This document shows positions 41,687 through 50,291 of a stretch of 64,000 bases of DNA, piece by piece; the first letter of the stretch is position 1, and every line of letters begins with the position of its first letter. Source of the DNA: Bryobacteraceae bacterium (lineage in GTDB: Bacteria > Acidobacteriota > Terriglobia > Bryobacterales > Bryobacteraceae); NCBI GenBank assembly GCA_030041495.1, contig JASHNT010000028.1:45812-109811 (forward strand). The letters are read 5' to 3'. Made by a program: the position numbers and the translations under genes. The notes beneath the pieces were generated by a model, which saw only the letters and a list, made by a program, of their open reading frames with translations, ran no database searches and was not told where the DNA came from.

Positions 41687-44098
41687 CTACTCCACACGCA
41701 AACATTCGCCGGGATCGAGCCGCGAGGCCTTCCAAGCCGGGATCGCGCACGCGGCTGCGCTGCTGAGTCCGATCACGGCAAGTGCGGCCATCCATGTGGC
41801 GGGATCTTCGAGATGAGTGCCGTACATCTGGCTGGCGATCAGACGGTACGCGATCAACGCGGCGACAGAACCGAGGGCTGCTCCGCCAGCCATAAGAGTC
41901 ACTCCTCGGGCGCACAGCAGCCACGCGATTTCGCCCGGCCGTGCGCCCAGCACCATGCGAATGCCCGCTTCGCGATGCCGCTGCGCGACGGTGTAAGAGA
42001 GTAATCCGTAGAGGCCGAGGGCGGCGAGCAAAGCTCCGGCAATCGCGAAGCCGCCGATCAGCAGTGCCACAAAACGGCGGGCGCGAAAAGACTTGTCCAC
42101 AAAATCCTGGAGGCGGTTGATCTCGAACACGGCCTCGTCCTTATCGGTTCCATGGACAATATCCGCGATGCGGCCGACCAGAGCAGCTTGCGGCAGGCGC
42201 GAGCGCACCACCAGGGTCAACGAGCTCGGGCTGGATTGCGCCGCCGGGAAATAAATCTGCGAGCTGGTTTCGACGTCGAGTGCAGTGGTCTTGACTGCGC
42301 CGACGACTCCGGCGATGGTGAATCTGCGGCCGAACATATCGATCTGCCGGCCGACGGGATCTTCTCCGGCAAAGTGACGATTGGCGAGCGACTCATCGAC
42401 GATGGCCACGGGTTCTGTGTCCGTGCGGTCCTGGTCCGTGAAGACCCCGCCGCGCAGTAACGCGATGCGCATCGTGGCGAAGTAGCCGGGCATGACGGTG
42501 TTGAAGACCGCGGGCAGCGCAACTTTCGGCTTGGGCTTGCCGACGATCTGGAAAGTGTTGTAGTCCTCGCCGTAGCCGAAAGGCAGAAGACTGCACGTGG
42601 AGGCGGCGTCTACTCCCGGAACGGCACGGATCTGCTCCATCACTGCGCCGTAAAAATTTGCGCGCTCGGCGGGGTTCTGATAACGCGTGCCGTGCAACTG
42701 GGTTTGAAGGCTCAGGATGTTCGCCGGATCGAAGCCGAGCGGCACATCCAGCAGGCGCAGCAGACTATGCGTCAACAATCCTCCGCAAATCAGCAATGCC
42801 GTTGCGATGGCCACCTGCGCGACGATCAGTCCCTGGCGCCCGCGCTGCTGGCCTCGACTTGCCGTGCGCTGCGTCCCTCCTTGCTTCAGCGATTCGACGG
42901 CATCGGAGCGCGAGGCCGACAAGGCCGGATACAAACCGCAGGCGAGACCTGCGACCAGCGTCAGAGCGAGACCAAACCAGTACACCGGTGCTTCGATTTC
43001 GACCGGACCTGCTGGGCCGTACTCCGTCAATAATCCAACCAAGGCTCGCGCCAGCAGCAATGCGCCAGCGCCTCCGGCAATCGACAGGATCAAAACCTCC
43101 GAGAAAATCATCCGTGCAATGCGCATCCGGCCAGCGCCCAAAGCCATGCGCACCGAGAGCTCGAACTGACGCGAGGTGGAACGCACCAGCAACAGCCCGG
43201 CGACATTCGAACAGACGATCAGCAGCAGACAAGAGACACAGGCGAAGAGAATCGCCATCCACCTGCGCAGCGTGCCGTCATCGTCGCGATTCAAAGGCGC
43301 GATATAGAAGCGCCAGCCGGAGGGATCGATGGGATGCTCCTGAGGATCGTTCGCGGCCATCGCCCGGCCCAATTGATCGATGCGCTGTGAGCCTTGGTCG
43401 ACCGTAACTCCGGGAGCCAGGCGCGCGATCATGCGCAGGTAATGAGTGGACGCCGCGCCCGGCGCGCCGCGATCGAGATTCGCCGGCACCGGGACCCACA
43501 TCTGCGTGGGCAGCGTCGGAAAGAGGAACGAGGCAGGCATCACGCCGACGATCGGGTAGGTTTCGCCATCAAGCTGAAGCGACCGCGTCAGAATCTGCGG
43601 ATCGGCTCCGAATGCGCTGCGCCAATAGGCTTCTCCAATGACAACGGCGTGAGGTCCGTGGAAGCGCTCTTCGTCTGCATTGAAGAATCGGCCCATCAGC
43701 GGCGGGACCCCGAAAGCGCGGAGCAGACTCGATGTCATCGCGATTGCATTGACTTTTTCCGGGCGGTCCACGCCGGTGCGCGTGAGATCGAGGAAATAGT
43801 AGACGCCGGCTTCGGAGAAAAGCTCGCGATGCTGACGCAGGTCAAGGTAGTCGACGGCGGAGGGCTGGGTGTGGCCGATGCCGAGTCCCGGAAAAACGTC
43901 GTGCACGGCGACGAGCTGTTCAGGATGCGGATAGGGAAGCGGCTTCAGCACGACCTTGTATAGCGCCGAGAACACGGCTGTGTTGGCTCCGAGTCCGAAG
44001 GCGAGCACCGCGACGCATGTGAGCGGCAGCACAGAGTTCCGGCGTAACTGGCGAAAAGCCATGCGCAGGTCGGCCACGATTCCATTCGCCGGCATCAT
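41687..44098 (-). CDS. ADOP-type ABC transporter permease (MacB/FtsX family)
   Basis: 803-residue inner-membrane protein with two MacB_PCD/FtsX units. Motifs include LRMAFRQLRRN, VAVHDVFPGLG, NAIAMTSSLLRAFGVPPLMG and VVIGEAYWRSAFG in the first periplasmic domain. FtsX helices follow (LLIVCSNVAGLLLVRS), then a second copy (VDAASTCSLLPFG; LLSYTVAQRHREAGIRMVLG) ending DPGECLRVE. No ATPase gene is adjacent, as is usual for acidobacterial duplicated orphan permeases. ATG 44098 or ATG 44095 starts the gene, only about 8 nt from the divergent dehydrogenase frame; an internal start near 44062 (MAFRQL) is also possible. Confidence 0.92.
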   Translation of the reverse strand: MMPANGIVADLRMAFRQLRRNSVLPLTCVAVLAFGLGANTAVFSALYKVVLKPLPYPHPEQLVAVHDVFPGLGIGHTQPSAVDYLDLRQHRELFSEAGVYYFLDLTRTGVDRPEKVNAIAMTSSLLRAFGVPPLMGRFFNADEERFHGPHAVVIGEAYWRSAFGADPQILTRSLQLDGETYPIVGVMPASFLFPTLPTQMWVPVPANLDRGAPGAASTHYLRMIARLAPGVTVDQGSQRIDQLGRAMAANDPQEHPIDPSGWRFYIAPLNRDDDGTLRRWMAILFACVSCLLLIVCSNVAGLLLVRSTSRQFELSVRMALGAGRMRIARMIFSEVLILSIAGGAGALLLARALVGLLTEYGPAGPVEIEAPVYWFGLALTLVAGLACGLYPALSASRSDAVESLKQGGTQRTASRGQQRGRQGLIVAQVAIATALLICGGLLTHSLLRLLDVPLGFDPANILSLQTQLHGTRYQNPAERANFYGAVMEQIRAVPGVDAASTCSLLPFGYGEDYNTFQIVGKPKPKVALPAVFNTVMPGYFATMRIALLRGGVFTDQDRTDTEPVAIVDESLANRHFAGEDPVGRQIDMFGRRFTIAGVVGAVKTTALDVETSSQIYFPAAQSSPSSLTLVVRSRLPQAALVGRIADIVHGTDKDEAVFEINRLQDFVDKSFRARRFVALLIGGFAIAGALLAALGLYGLLSYTVAQRHREAGIRMVLGARPGEIAWLLCARGVTLMAGGAALGSVAALIAYRLIASQMYGTHLEDPATWMAALAVIGLSSAAACAIPAWKASRLDPGECLRVE

Positions 44099-44102
44099 GA
44101 AC

Positions 44103-44109
44103 TATTATG
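44103..44109. promoter_or_regulatory. Overlapping, oppositely oriented -10 elements (bidirectional promoter)
   Basis: TATTAT on the plus strand (44103-44108) and CATAAT on the minus strand (44109-44104) overlap almost completely. The plus hexamer is 7 nt from ATG 44116; the minus hexamer is 5-8 nt from ATG 44098/44095. Both transcripts would be leaderless or nearly so. Confidence 0.45.
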
Positions 44110-45981
44110 AGTCCCATGCGAATTCTCTTGGCGGGACTCACGGTTTGCCTGATGGCGCAGGCGCAGAATGACTGGCGGAGTTACGGCGGCACCGATCCCA
44201 ATGGCAGCGTCGAGAACCGGCGGTATTCCTCGCTGAAGCAGATAGACACCAGCAACGTCACCAAGCTCATTCAAGGCTGGACGTATAACAGCCGGCCGGC
44301 AGACGCGCAAGGCGCGCCGCGCGCTTCGCAGGTGACCCCTCTGGTGGTCAACGATGTTCTCTATCTGGTGACGCCATATCAGAGCCTGGTCGCGATGCAG
44401 CCGGAGACCGGCAAGCAGATTTGGATTTACGAGCACAAGCACGCGGGCGGGCGTCCTCCGCGTGGCATCGCCTATTGGCCTGGCGGGGGCGGGGCTCCGC
44501 CGGAGATTATATTCGGCACCGCCGATGGGTTTTTGATTGCGCTGGATGCGAAAACCGGCAAACCGGTTTCGGGCTTCGGAACCAACGGCGAAATCGATAT
44601 GAAAGCCGGCATGATGAACGGTAGCACTGAGCACTATGGGCTCTCGGCCGCGCCGGTGATTTACAAGGACCTGGTGATGACCGGCTCGCACACGATCGAC
44701 AGCCCCGGATTGGGCCCGCGCGGCGATCTGCGCGCGTGGGACGTCCGCACTGGAAAGCTGGTGTGGACATTTCATTCGATTCCCGAGCCCGGCGAAAAAG
44801 GTCACGAGACGTGGCTTAATGACGGTTGGAAGAATCGCTCCGGCACAAACGCGTGGACCACGTTCAGCGTGGACGCTTCAACCGGGACGGTGTTCGTGAC
44901 CTTCGATTCGCCGGCCGCCGATCTCTACGGCGGTGACCGGCCGGGCAACGATCTGTGGGGCAACTCACTGGTAGCTCTGGACGCCGCGACGGGTAAGTAT
45001 AAGTGGCATTTCCAGACCATCCATCACGACATTTGGGATTACGACGCTCCCGGGCCTCCGATGCTCACCGAAGTCGCGCGCAACGGAACGCGGATTCCGG
45101 TGGTGGTGCTGTCGAACAAGACCGGCTACATCTTCATTTTCGACCGGCGCACTGGCAAGCCGGTTTACGACATCGAAGAAAAGCCCGTTCCAAAGGGCGA
45201 CGTGCCTGGCGAATGGTACTCGCCCACGCAGCCGGTGCCCGTGAAGCCTCCGCCGATCACGCGGCAAGGCATGACCCGTGATGAGATCGCCAAGGTGACT
45301 CCGGAGCAGGAGCAGTTCTGCCAGGCTCTCTGGGATTCCAACGGCGGCACGCATAACGAGGGCGTGTTCACGCCGATGGGAACGAAACAGACGATCGTGT
45401 TCCCGGCCAGCAACGGCGGTGCGAACTGGGGCGGAGGTGCCGTCGATCCGACGCTCGGCTACTACTTCATCAACACGCGCAGCGAAGGAGCAATCGGGCA
45501 CATGGGCAAACAATCCGAGATCCCGCTGAGAGCTGGCAAGAAGGCCGCCCCGAGCGACAGCGGGACTGCGTACGTTCGCATTGGCCCACGCGGGCTGAAC
45601 ACCGGATTTTCCAATCCCATGACCGGATGGCCGTGCCAGGCTCCTCCGTGGGGCGAACTCATCGCGATCAATCTCAGCACCGGCGACATCGTCTGGCGCG
45701 AGCCTTTTGGGCGAGTAGACTCGCTGGAGGCTAAGGGTGTGATGAATACGGGTTCGATCAATATTGGAGGCTCGGTCGCCACCGCGGGAGGGCTGCTGTT
45801 CATCGGCGCATCCACGGATCAGCGCTTCCACGCGTACGAGTCGAAGACGGGCAAACTGCTGTGGGAGGTGAAGCTCGCGGCGAATGCGCAGGCGAGTCCC
45901 ATTACCTACATGGGCAGGGATGGCAAACAGTACGTCGCAGTGGTCGCGGCGGACCAGTTGCTGGCGTACCGGCTGCCCTAG
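44107..45981 (+). CDS. PQQ-dependent (quinoprotein) dehydrogenase-like beta-propeller
   Basis: 624 residues, exported (ILLAGLTVCLMAQAQ). Repeated tryptophan-docking segments of an eight-bladed PQQ propeller (VAMQPETGKQIWIYEH; IALDAKTGKPVSGFG; VALDAATGKYKWHFQTIHHD; FDRRTGKPVYDIEEK; AINLSTGDIVWREPFG; HAYESKTGKLLWEV). IWDYDAPGPPML matches the active-site region of quinoprotein glucose or alcohol dehydrogenases. No CxxCH haem site. Periplasmic oxidation of a sugar or alcohol is expected, substrate unknown. The start is ATG 44107 or, more likely given the promoter, ATG 44116. It is followed 9 nt later by the DinB/YfiT gene. Confidence 0.9.
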   Translation: MSPMRILLAGLTVCLMAQAQNDWRSYGGTDPNGSVENRRYSSLKQIDTSNVTKLIQGWTYNSRPADAQGAPRASQVTPLVVNDVLYLVTPYQSLVAMQPETGKQIWIYEHKHAGGRPPRGIAYWPGGGGAPPEIIFGTADGFLIALDAKTGKPVSGFGTNGEIDMKAGMMNGSTEHYGLSAAPVIYKDLVMTGSHTIDSPGLGPRGDLRAWDVRTGKLVWTFHSIPEPGEKGHETWLNDGWKNRSGTNAWTTFSVDASTGTVFVTFDSPAADLYGGDRPGNDLWGNSLVALDAATGKYKWHFQTIHHDIWDYDAPGPPMLTEVARNGTRIPVVVLSNKTGYIFIFDRRTGKPVYDIEEKPVPKGDVPGEWYSPTQPVPVKPPPITRQGMTRDEIAKVTPEQEQFCQALWDSNGGTHNEGVFTPMGTKQTIVFPASNGGANWGGGAVDPTLGYYFINTRSEGAIGHMGKQSEIPLRAGKKAAPSDSGTAYVRIGPRGLNTGFSNPMTGWPCQAPPWGELIAINLSTGDIVWREPFGRVDSLEAKGVMNTGSINIGGSVATAGGLLFIGASTDQRFHAYESKTGKLLWEVKLAANAQASPITYMGRDGKQYVAVVAADQLLAYRLP

Positions 45982-45990
45982 CTGAGCAGG

Positions 45991-46521
45991 ATGGATCTGG
46001 AAACGATTCGGTATCCCGTCGGCAGGTTCGACTTCAAGGCTCCGTTTCGATCGGAGGAACGCGGCCTTTGGCTCGCGCAGTTGGCCGCGGCTCCGGCGAA
46101 TTTGCGCAGGGCGGTTGATGGGCTGACTGATGCGCAACTCGACACGCCGTACCGCGAGGGCGGCTGGACTCTTCGGCAAGTGGTGCACCACCTGGCCGAC
46201 GCGCATTTGAACTGGTACATCCGTCCCAAGCTCGCCGTGACCGAAGACCTGCCGATGACCAAGCCTTACGCCGAGCAGCTTTGGTCGGAATTGGCCGATG
46301 CGCGCACGGCCCCCCTGGAACCGTCGTTGCGGATCTTCGAAGGCGTGACCGAGCGCTTGCTCGTGTTCCAGCACTCGCTCACCGATGCAGACTGGCTGAG
46401 GAGTTTTCAGCACCCGGAATGGGGACCGCTGACCGTTGAGGACGTGATCCGCGGCATGGCCTGGCACGTGCGTCATCACACCGCGCACATCACGGAGTTG
46501 CGCAGGCGGATGGGGTGGTAG
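45991..46521 (+). CDS. DinB/YfiT-like putative metal-dependent hydrolase or thiol transferase
   Basis: 176 residues. The YfiT-type start RYPVGRFDFK is followed by a DinB four-helix bundle with three metal-ligand histidine positions (VVHHLADAHLNW at about 65 and the HVRHHTAHI cluster near the C-terminus). YfiT/BstA proteins bind divalent metal, and some transfer bacillithiol. Complete and typical in length, unlike the DinB remnant at 38 kb. It lies 9 nt after the dehydrogenase gene and 13 nt before hicA. Confidence 0.88.
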   Translation: MDLETIRYPVGRFDFKAPFRSEERGLWLAQLAAAPANLRRAVDGLTDAQLDTPYREGGWTLRQVVHHLADAHLNWYIRPKLAVTEDLPMTKPYAEQLWSELADARTAPLEPSLRIFEGVTERLLVFQHSLTDADWLRSFQHPEWGPLTVEDVIRGMAWHVRHHTAHITELRRRMGW

Positions 46522-46534
46522 CGACGAGAGCCAC

Positions 46535-46726
46535 ATGACGTTCGCCGAACTGGTCCGCGTGCTAGAGGGCGCTGGCTTTCGCAAGCTGCGCGAAAAGGGT
46601 TCGGTGCGCTACTACGCCAAATCAGGATGGCCGAAGCTGATTCGCGTCGATTACCATGGGAGCAACGAGGTCCCCACTGGGACCTGCCACGCTATTCTCA
46701 AGGCGGCGGGGCTGAAGGACAAATGA
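46535..46726 (+). CDS. hicA: HicA-family toxin (mRNA interferase-like)
   Basis: 63 residues with the HicA double-stranded RNA-binding-like fold: ELVRVLEGAGFRKLREKGS, IRVDYHGSNEVPTGT and CHAILKAAGLK. Canonical HicA toxins have a catalytic His right after the GS turn. Here the segment reads GSVRYY, so that His is absent, although His residues remain in DYHGS and TCH. The stop overlaps the hicB start (ATGA at 46723-46726), the standard toxin-antitoxin arrangement. Confidence 0.85.
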   Translation: MTFAELVRVLEGAGFRKLREKGSVRYYAKSGWPKLIRVDYHGSNEVPTGTCHAILKAAGLKDK

Positions 46727-46968
46727 TTGACTTGAATTATTCGCTTACCATCGAGGCTACCAGCGACCCAACATTCTTTGCCTTTTACTCGCCGGAGCTC
46801 GAGGGCTTCACAGGGATTGGTCACTCCGTCGAGGATTGCTTGTACCAAGCAAAGTGGGGGATGGCGGAACACATCGCGCTGTTGAAGGAGCAGGGGATGG
46901 AAGTCCCACCTGCGAATCCCAACCCGCGAATCGTCATCGAGAACTCGATCCATCGCGACGCGGCATAG
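46723..46968 (+). CDS. hicB: HicB-family antitoxin
   Basis: 81 residues. HicB N-terminal RNase H-like fold: LNYSLTIEATSD, FFAFYSPELEGFTGIGHSVEDCLYQAKWGMAEHI. The short C-terminus (NPRIVIENS) shows no helix-turn-helix or ribbon-helix-helix domain, so DNA binding and autoregulation are doubtful. It neutralises HicA by direct binding, as known for the family. Confidence 0.85.
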   Translation: MIDLNYSLTIEATSDPTFFAFYSPELEGFTGIGHSVEDCLYQAKWGMAEHIALLKEQGMEVPPANPNPRIVIENSIHRDAA

Positions 46969-47007
46969 CGCTCCCTGGCGGCTCTTTCTCGGGGTCACGG
47001 CGCCGTA

Positions 47008-47044
47008 ACAGGGGGACTGTCCATTTGCCTTAGGGGCTGCCCCC
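47008..47044. repeat. Pair of short GC palindromes (REP-like)
   Basis: Two palindromic units, GGAC-T-GTCC within 47014-47022 and GGGGC-T-GCCCC within 47033-47044, lie between hicB and a convergent gene. They resemble extragenic REP-type units; they could equally form a weak terminator. Confidence 0.3.
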
Positions 47045-47090
47045 GATCAGTTACCCATAGCACCACAGTTCACCGCCGGTTCGGGTTCGC

Positions 47091-47543
47091 TCACTGGCTT
47101 GGAGGCATCACAATGATCCGGGATTCCATGTGATTCGGCCCTCCAGCCCAATCCAGGACGGCATCTCTCGGTTCAGCCACCGCGAATCCCTGGAGGCCCC
47201 TGCCAAACGCGAAAACACTCGCGTGGGGGCCGAAGCTGGAGTGAACGCCGGCCCTTGCCGACGACATGATCGCTACGATGCGACGGCCCAACGAGGCACT
47301 GATAGTTTGAGGGCTGAATGCCACGTGCCCGACCGCATCACTGACCGCATCGGCTTCGTGGGCTTCGCTTTCGGCGGAGTAGTTTCGGTATGTAAGCCGC
47401 ACCGTGATTCCCGATACCGGATGGCCGCTTTGGTCTCTGACCCACACCTCCAAGGCGGGAGAGCTTAATGACCTGATCGGGACGAAGATCAGCACGATCG
47501 CCGCCACCGCGGCCATCCAAATGATTACCTTGCGGGCCGACAT
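47091..47543 (-). CDS. Membrane-anchored protein with Ig/CarboxypepD-like domain, function unknown
   Basis: About 150 residues. One N-terminal transmembrane helix (VIIWMAAVAAIVLIFVPI) is followed by a predicted beta-sandwich (EVWVRDQSGHPVSGITVRLT) of carboxypeptidase-regulatory/Ig-like type and an unassigned C-terminus. ATG 47543 (MSARKV) is preferred; ATG 47555 is 4 codons upstream. No family recognised. Confidence 0.6.
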   Translation of the reverse strand: MSARKVIIWMAAVAAIVLIFVPIRSLSSPALEVWVRDQSGHPVSGITVRLTYRNYSAESEAHEADAVSDAVGHVAFSPQTISASLGRRIVAIMSSARAGVHSSFGPHASVFAFGRGLQGFAVAEPRDAVLDWAGGPNHMESRIIVMPPSQ

Positions 47544-47568
47544 TCCTTCCACCATCCCCGTAATCCGG

Positions 47569-47607
47569 GGCGGACGCTCCGAACGCGGTATGCGATAGGC
47601 GTCCGCC
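47569..47607. terminator. Perfect 9-bp inverted repeat after the ABM gene
   Basis: Arms GGCGGACGC and GCGTCCGCC (47569-47577 and 47599-47607) with a 21-nt loop, 13 nt after the ABM-domain gene stop and upstream of the next minus-strand gene. There is no U-tract. It could be a Rho-independent-like terminator or an operator. Confidence 0.45.
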
Positions 47608-47620
47608 TTCTCATAGCCGC

Positions 47621-48010
47621 TCAGGGGATCGGCTCATGCAGCCGTTCGTCGAACGGAGCGCCGAGCATGGGTTGCAGGGTCTCGCGGAACTGGCGCACGT
47701 GGGCCTGGCCGCTGTGCGCTTCGAAGGCAGCGCGGGTCTGCCAGATCTCGACGATGGTGAAGTGGTTGGTCCGGCCGTCCTGCACCAGACCTTCGATGCT
47801 GATCGCGCCCTTCTCCTTGCGGCTTTCGGCGGCGTACTTCTGTATCGCCTGTTTGGCGCCGTCGGCGAAGTTGGGCGTCACGTCGATGTGCGTGACGATG
47901 TAGACGGACTTCGCATCGGGGCGGGATTGCCCCTGCGCGGCGATCGGGGAGCAGACGCCCAGCAAAACAACCAGGGCTGCCAAAACAGATCCGGTGAAGA
48001 TATTCCGCAT
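47621..48010 (-). CDS. Exported antibiotic-biosynthesis-monooxygenase (ABM) domain protein
   Basis: 129 residues. Signal peptide (VLAALVVLLGVCSPIAAQ), then a ferredoxin-like ABM fold (YIVTHIDVTPNFADGAKQAI; HFTIVEIWQTRAAFEAHSGQ; HVRQFRETLQPML). The family includes YgiN-type quinol monooxygenases; export is less usual. It diverges from the PQQ/cytochrome gene with 29 bp between start codons. Confidence 0.88.
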   Translation of the reverse strand: MRNIFTGSVLAALVVLLGVCSPIAAQGQSRPDAKSVYIVTHIDVTPNFADGAKQAIQKYAAESRKEKGAISIEGLVQDGRTNHFTIVEIWQTRAAFEAHSGQAHVRQFRETLQPMLGAPFDERLHEPIP

Positions 48011-48020
48011 TCCTGTATTC

Positions 48021-48029
48021 TGCTACAAT
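48021..48029 (+). promoter_or_regulatory. Extended -10 promoter of the PQQ/cytochrome gene
   Basis: TGCTACAAT (extended -10) ends 10 nt before the ATG at 48040. No SD is present, so the transcript should start within about 5 nt of the start codon. Confidence 0.45.
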
Positions 48030-48039
48030 TGCGCGCGAT

Positions 48040-49860
48040 ATGAGATTTCTGATTCTGATGCTGGCAACCGCCGGGTTGATCGCCGCGCAGAATGGCGAGG
48101 CACTATATAAGCAGATGTGCGCGGGCTGCCATGAGGGCGGGGCCGACCGCGCGCCCAGCCGCCAGGCTCTGGCGGCGATGACTGCGGACCGCGTACTGGC
48201 GGCGCTCGAAAGCGGTCCGATGATCTCGGTGACCAGCCGGCGCACTTCGGCCGAGCGGCGCGCCATCGCCGAATTCGTCACCGGCAAGAAATTGGGTGCA
48301 CTGGAGCTGAAGCCCTCGCCGCAGGCGATGTGCCCGGTGGGGCCGGCTCGCGCTCTGGCATCCGCGCCGGTGTGGACCGGATGGGGCCAAGGCGTCCTCA
48401 ATTCGCACTTCCAAAGCCAGCCAGGATTTACCGCAGTGGAAGTGCCGCGTCTCAAAGTGAAATGGGCATTCGGATTTCCGGGCGAGCTGCAGGTCTTTGG
48501 GCAGGTGACCATCAACGGCGACCGCCTCTATCTGGGCAGCGCCAGCGGCATGGTGTATTCGCTCGACGCCAGGACCGGCTGCATCCACTGGACATTCCAG
48601 GCCGGCTCCTGGGTGCGCTCGGCGATTAACTTGGGCATGCGCGACTCCGGAGGGAACTCGCTGCTGACCGCCTATTTCGGCGATGGGCAAGCAAACATGT
48701 ACGCGATAGATGCGGCAACCGGCCAACTGCTGTGGAAGACCAAAGTCGACAATTATCCGGTGGCTCGCGTGACTGGCTCCCCCACTCTGTACAGGAACGT
48801 GTTGTACGTCCCGGTGGCGTCGGGCGAGGAGGGCGCGGGCGCGGCTCCGGATTATGAATGCTGCAAGTTCCGCGGCTCCGTGGTGGCACTGCGAGCGCAG
48901 GATGGATCGCAGATCTGGAAAACATTCATGATCGATGAGCCCAAGCCGACCAAGAAGAACAAGCAGGGCACACAGCTCTGGGGGCCTTCCGGCGCGCCCA
49001 TCTGGTCCAGCCCGGCGATCGATGAAAAACGCAACACGATTTACGTGACCACTGGCGATAATTACAGCGACCCGGCCACGCGCACCAGCGACGCGTTTGT
49101 CGCGCTGGACATGGCGAGCGGCAAGATTCTCTGGACGCGGCAGATGACGGCCGGCGATTCCTACAACGTAGCCTGCCGCATGCCGGACACTACCAATTGC
49201 CCCAGCGTGGACGGGCCGGATCTGGATTTTTCCTCCTCGCCGATTCTGGTGGATCTGCCGGGCGGCAAGCGCGCGCTGGTCGCCGGACAGAAGTCGGGAG
49301 TGGTGCATGCAATCGATCCCGATAATCAGGGCGAAGTGATCTGGCAGACGCGCATTGGCACGGGAGGGTCAATGGGCGGAGTGCAGTGGGGCTCGGCGGC
49401 GGATGCCAACAACGTGTACGTGGCTCTCTCCGATATCGGCCGCGTCCGTCTGACGTATTCACAGAACACGGATGCCGACCCGAAGAAAGGCGGAGGTATG
49501 TTCGCGCTCCGGCTCAGCGACGGCAAACAGGTCTGGCACGCCGCACCTGGAGTTTGCGGCGGCCGGCCGCGATGCAGTCCGGCGCAATCCGGCGCGGTCA
49601 GCGCGATGCCGGGCATCGCGTTTTCGGGTTCGGTGGACGGACACATTCGTGCGTATTCGATGACCGACGGCAAGATTGTCTGGGATTTCGATACGGAGCG
49701 CGAATACACGACCGTGGACGGAGTACCCGGCAAGGGCGGCTCGCTCGACGGAGCGGGTCCGGCCATCGGCCTGGGGATGGTTTTTGTGAACTCGGGATAC
49801 CCAACGGCCGGCGGAACTCCGGGCAATGTGCTGCTGGCGTTTTCCGTCGATGGGAAATAG
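48040..49860 (+). CDS. Cytochrome c-PQQ dehydrogenase (polyvinyl-alcohol-dehydrogenase-like)
   Basis: 606 residues, exported (ILMLATAGLIAAQN). An N-terminal cytochrome c domain with haem site CAGCH (about residue 26) precedes a PQQ beta-propeller (SLDARTGCIHWTFQAGSWVR; AIDAATGQLLWKTKVD; LDMASGKILWTRQMT; SVDGHIRAYSMTDGKIVWDF). This haem-first order and sequence resemble polyvinyl alcohol dehydrogenase (cytochrome). Periplasmic oxidation of alcohols, with electrons passed to the haem, is expected; the substrate is not known. Confidence 0.88.
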   Translation: MRFLILMLATAGLIAAQNGEALYKQMCAGCHEGGADRAPSRQALAAMTADRVLAALESGPMISVTSRRTSAERRAIAEFVTGKKLGALELKPSPQAMCPVGPARALASAPVWTGWGQGVLNSHFQSQPGFTAVEVPRLKVKWAFGFPGELQVFGQVTINGDRLYLGSASGMVYSLDARTGCIHWTFQAGSWVRSAINLGMRDSGGNSLLTAYFGDGQANMYAIDAATGQLLWKTKVDNYPVARVTGSPTLYRNVLYVPVASGEEGAGAAPDYECCKFRGSVVALRAQDGSQIWKTFMIDEPKPTKKNKQGTQLWGPSGAPIWSSPAIDEKRNTIYVTTGDNYSDPATRTSDAFVALDMASGKILWTRQMTAGDSYNVACRMPDTTNCPSVDGPDLDFSSSPILVDLPGGKRALVAGQKSGVVHAIDPDNQGEVIWQTRIGTGGSMGGVQWGSAADANNVYVALSDIGRVRLTYSQNTDADPKKGGGMFALRLSDGKQVWHAAPGVCGGRPRCSPAQSGAVSAMPGIAFSGSVDGHIRAYSMTDGKIVWDFDTEREYTTVDGVPGKGGSLDGAGPAIGLGMVFVNSGYPTAGGTPGNVLLAFSVDGK

Positions 49861-49880
49861 CCGGGAATGCCGCGCCCTAA

Positions 49881-49896
49881 GATTTCTTTAGAAATT
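49881..49896 (+). terminator. Weak hairpin followed by T-rich tract
   Basis: ATTTCT-TT-AGAAAT, 20 nt after the PQQ/cytochrome stop, followed by an AT-rich stretch containing TTTTTT at about 49907-49912. The stem is short and AT-rich. Confidence 0.3.
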
Positions 49897-49975
49897 CAAA
49901 TATTACTTTTTTGGGAGTTTCGCAATAGTCTCAAATTGACGGCGCCCTCCGTCGTGCGCCGCGAAGAAAGGCTAT

Positions 49976-50272
49976 ATGAAACTTCGAATGATGAGAACGG
50001 CGGTGCTGTTCAGCTTGACGCTGTCGAGCGCGGCAATCGCCGTCGCGGGCGGACAACCCGCGAAAGTACGAACATTGACTCAGAGCGAGATTCAGGACCG
50101 GTCGGGCGTCACCAAAGCCGTACAGGCCGGCAAGGGCACAGGCGTTACACGCGACCAAGTGACCTTCGCGGGCGATGCGTATCGCTCGCAAACCGCGGCC
50201 GATACCGGAAAAGCCAAAAGCAATTCGGGTGATCCAGGACCGCGGAACAGCGATCCGGCGTTCCATAAGTAG
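49976..50272 (+). CDS. Small exported protein, function unknown
   Basis: 98 residues with a signal peptide (TAVLFSLTLSSAAIAVAGG). The mature part is hydrophilic, Thr/Gly/Gln-rich and probably disordered (KAVQAGKGTGVTRDQVTFAG). An AAGAAAGG SD precedes the ATG. No family recognised. Confidence 0.6.
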   Translation: MKLRMMRTAVLFSLTLSSAAIAVAGGQPAKVRTLTQSEIQDRSGVTKAVQAGKGTGVTRDQVTFAGDAYRSQTAADTGKAKSNSGDPGPRNSDPAFHK

Positions 50273-50291
50273 GCTGGCGCGGTTGTCGGGG

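Noticed and set aside
44965..46584. 539-codon minus-strand frame opposite the PQQ dehydrogenase
   Set aside because: Antisense of propeller repeats and the DinB gene; no recognisable features.
47634..48515. 293-codon minus-strand frame across the ABM and PQQ/cytochrome starts
   Set aside because: It overlaps two well-supported genes in other frames and has no motifs.
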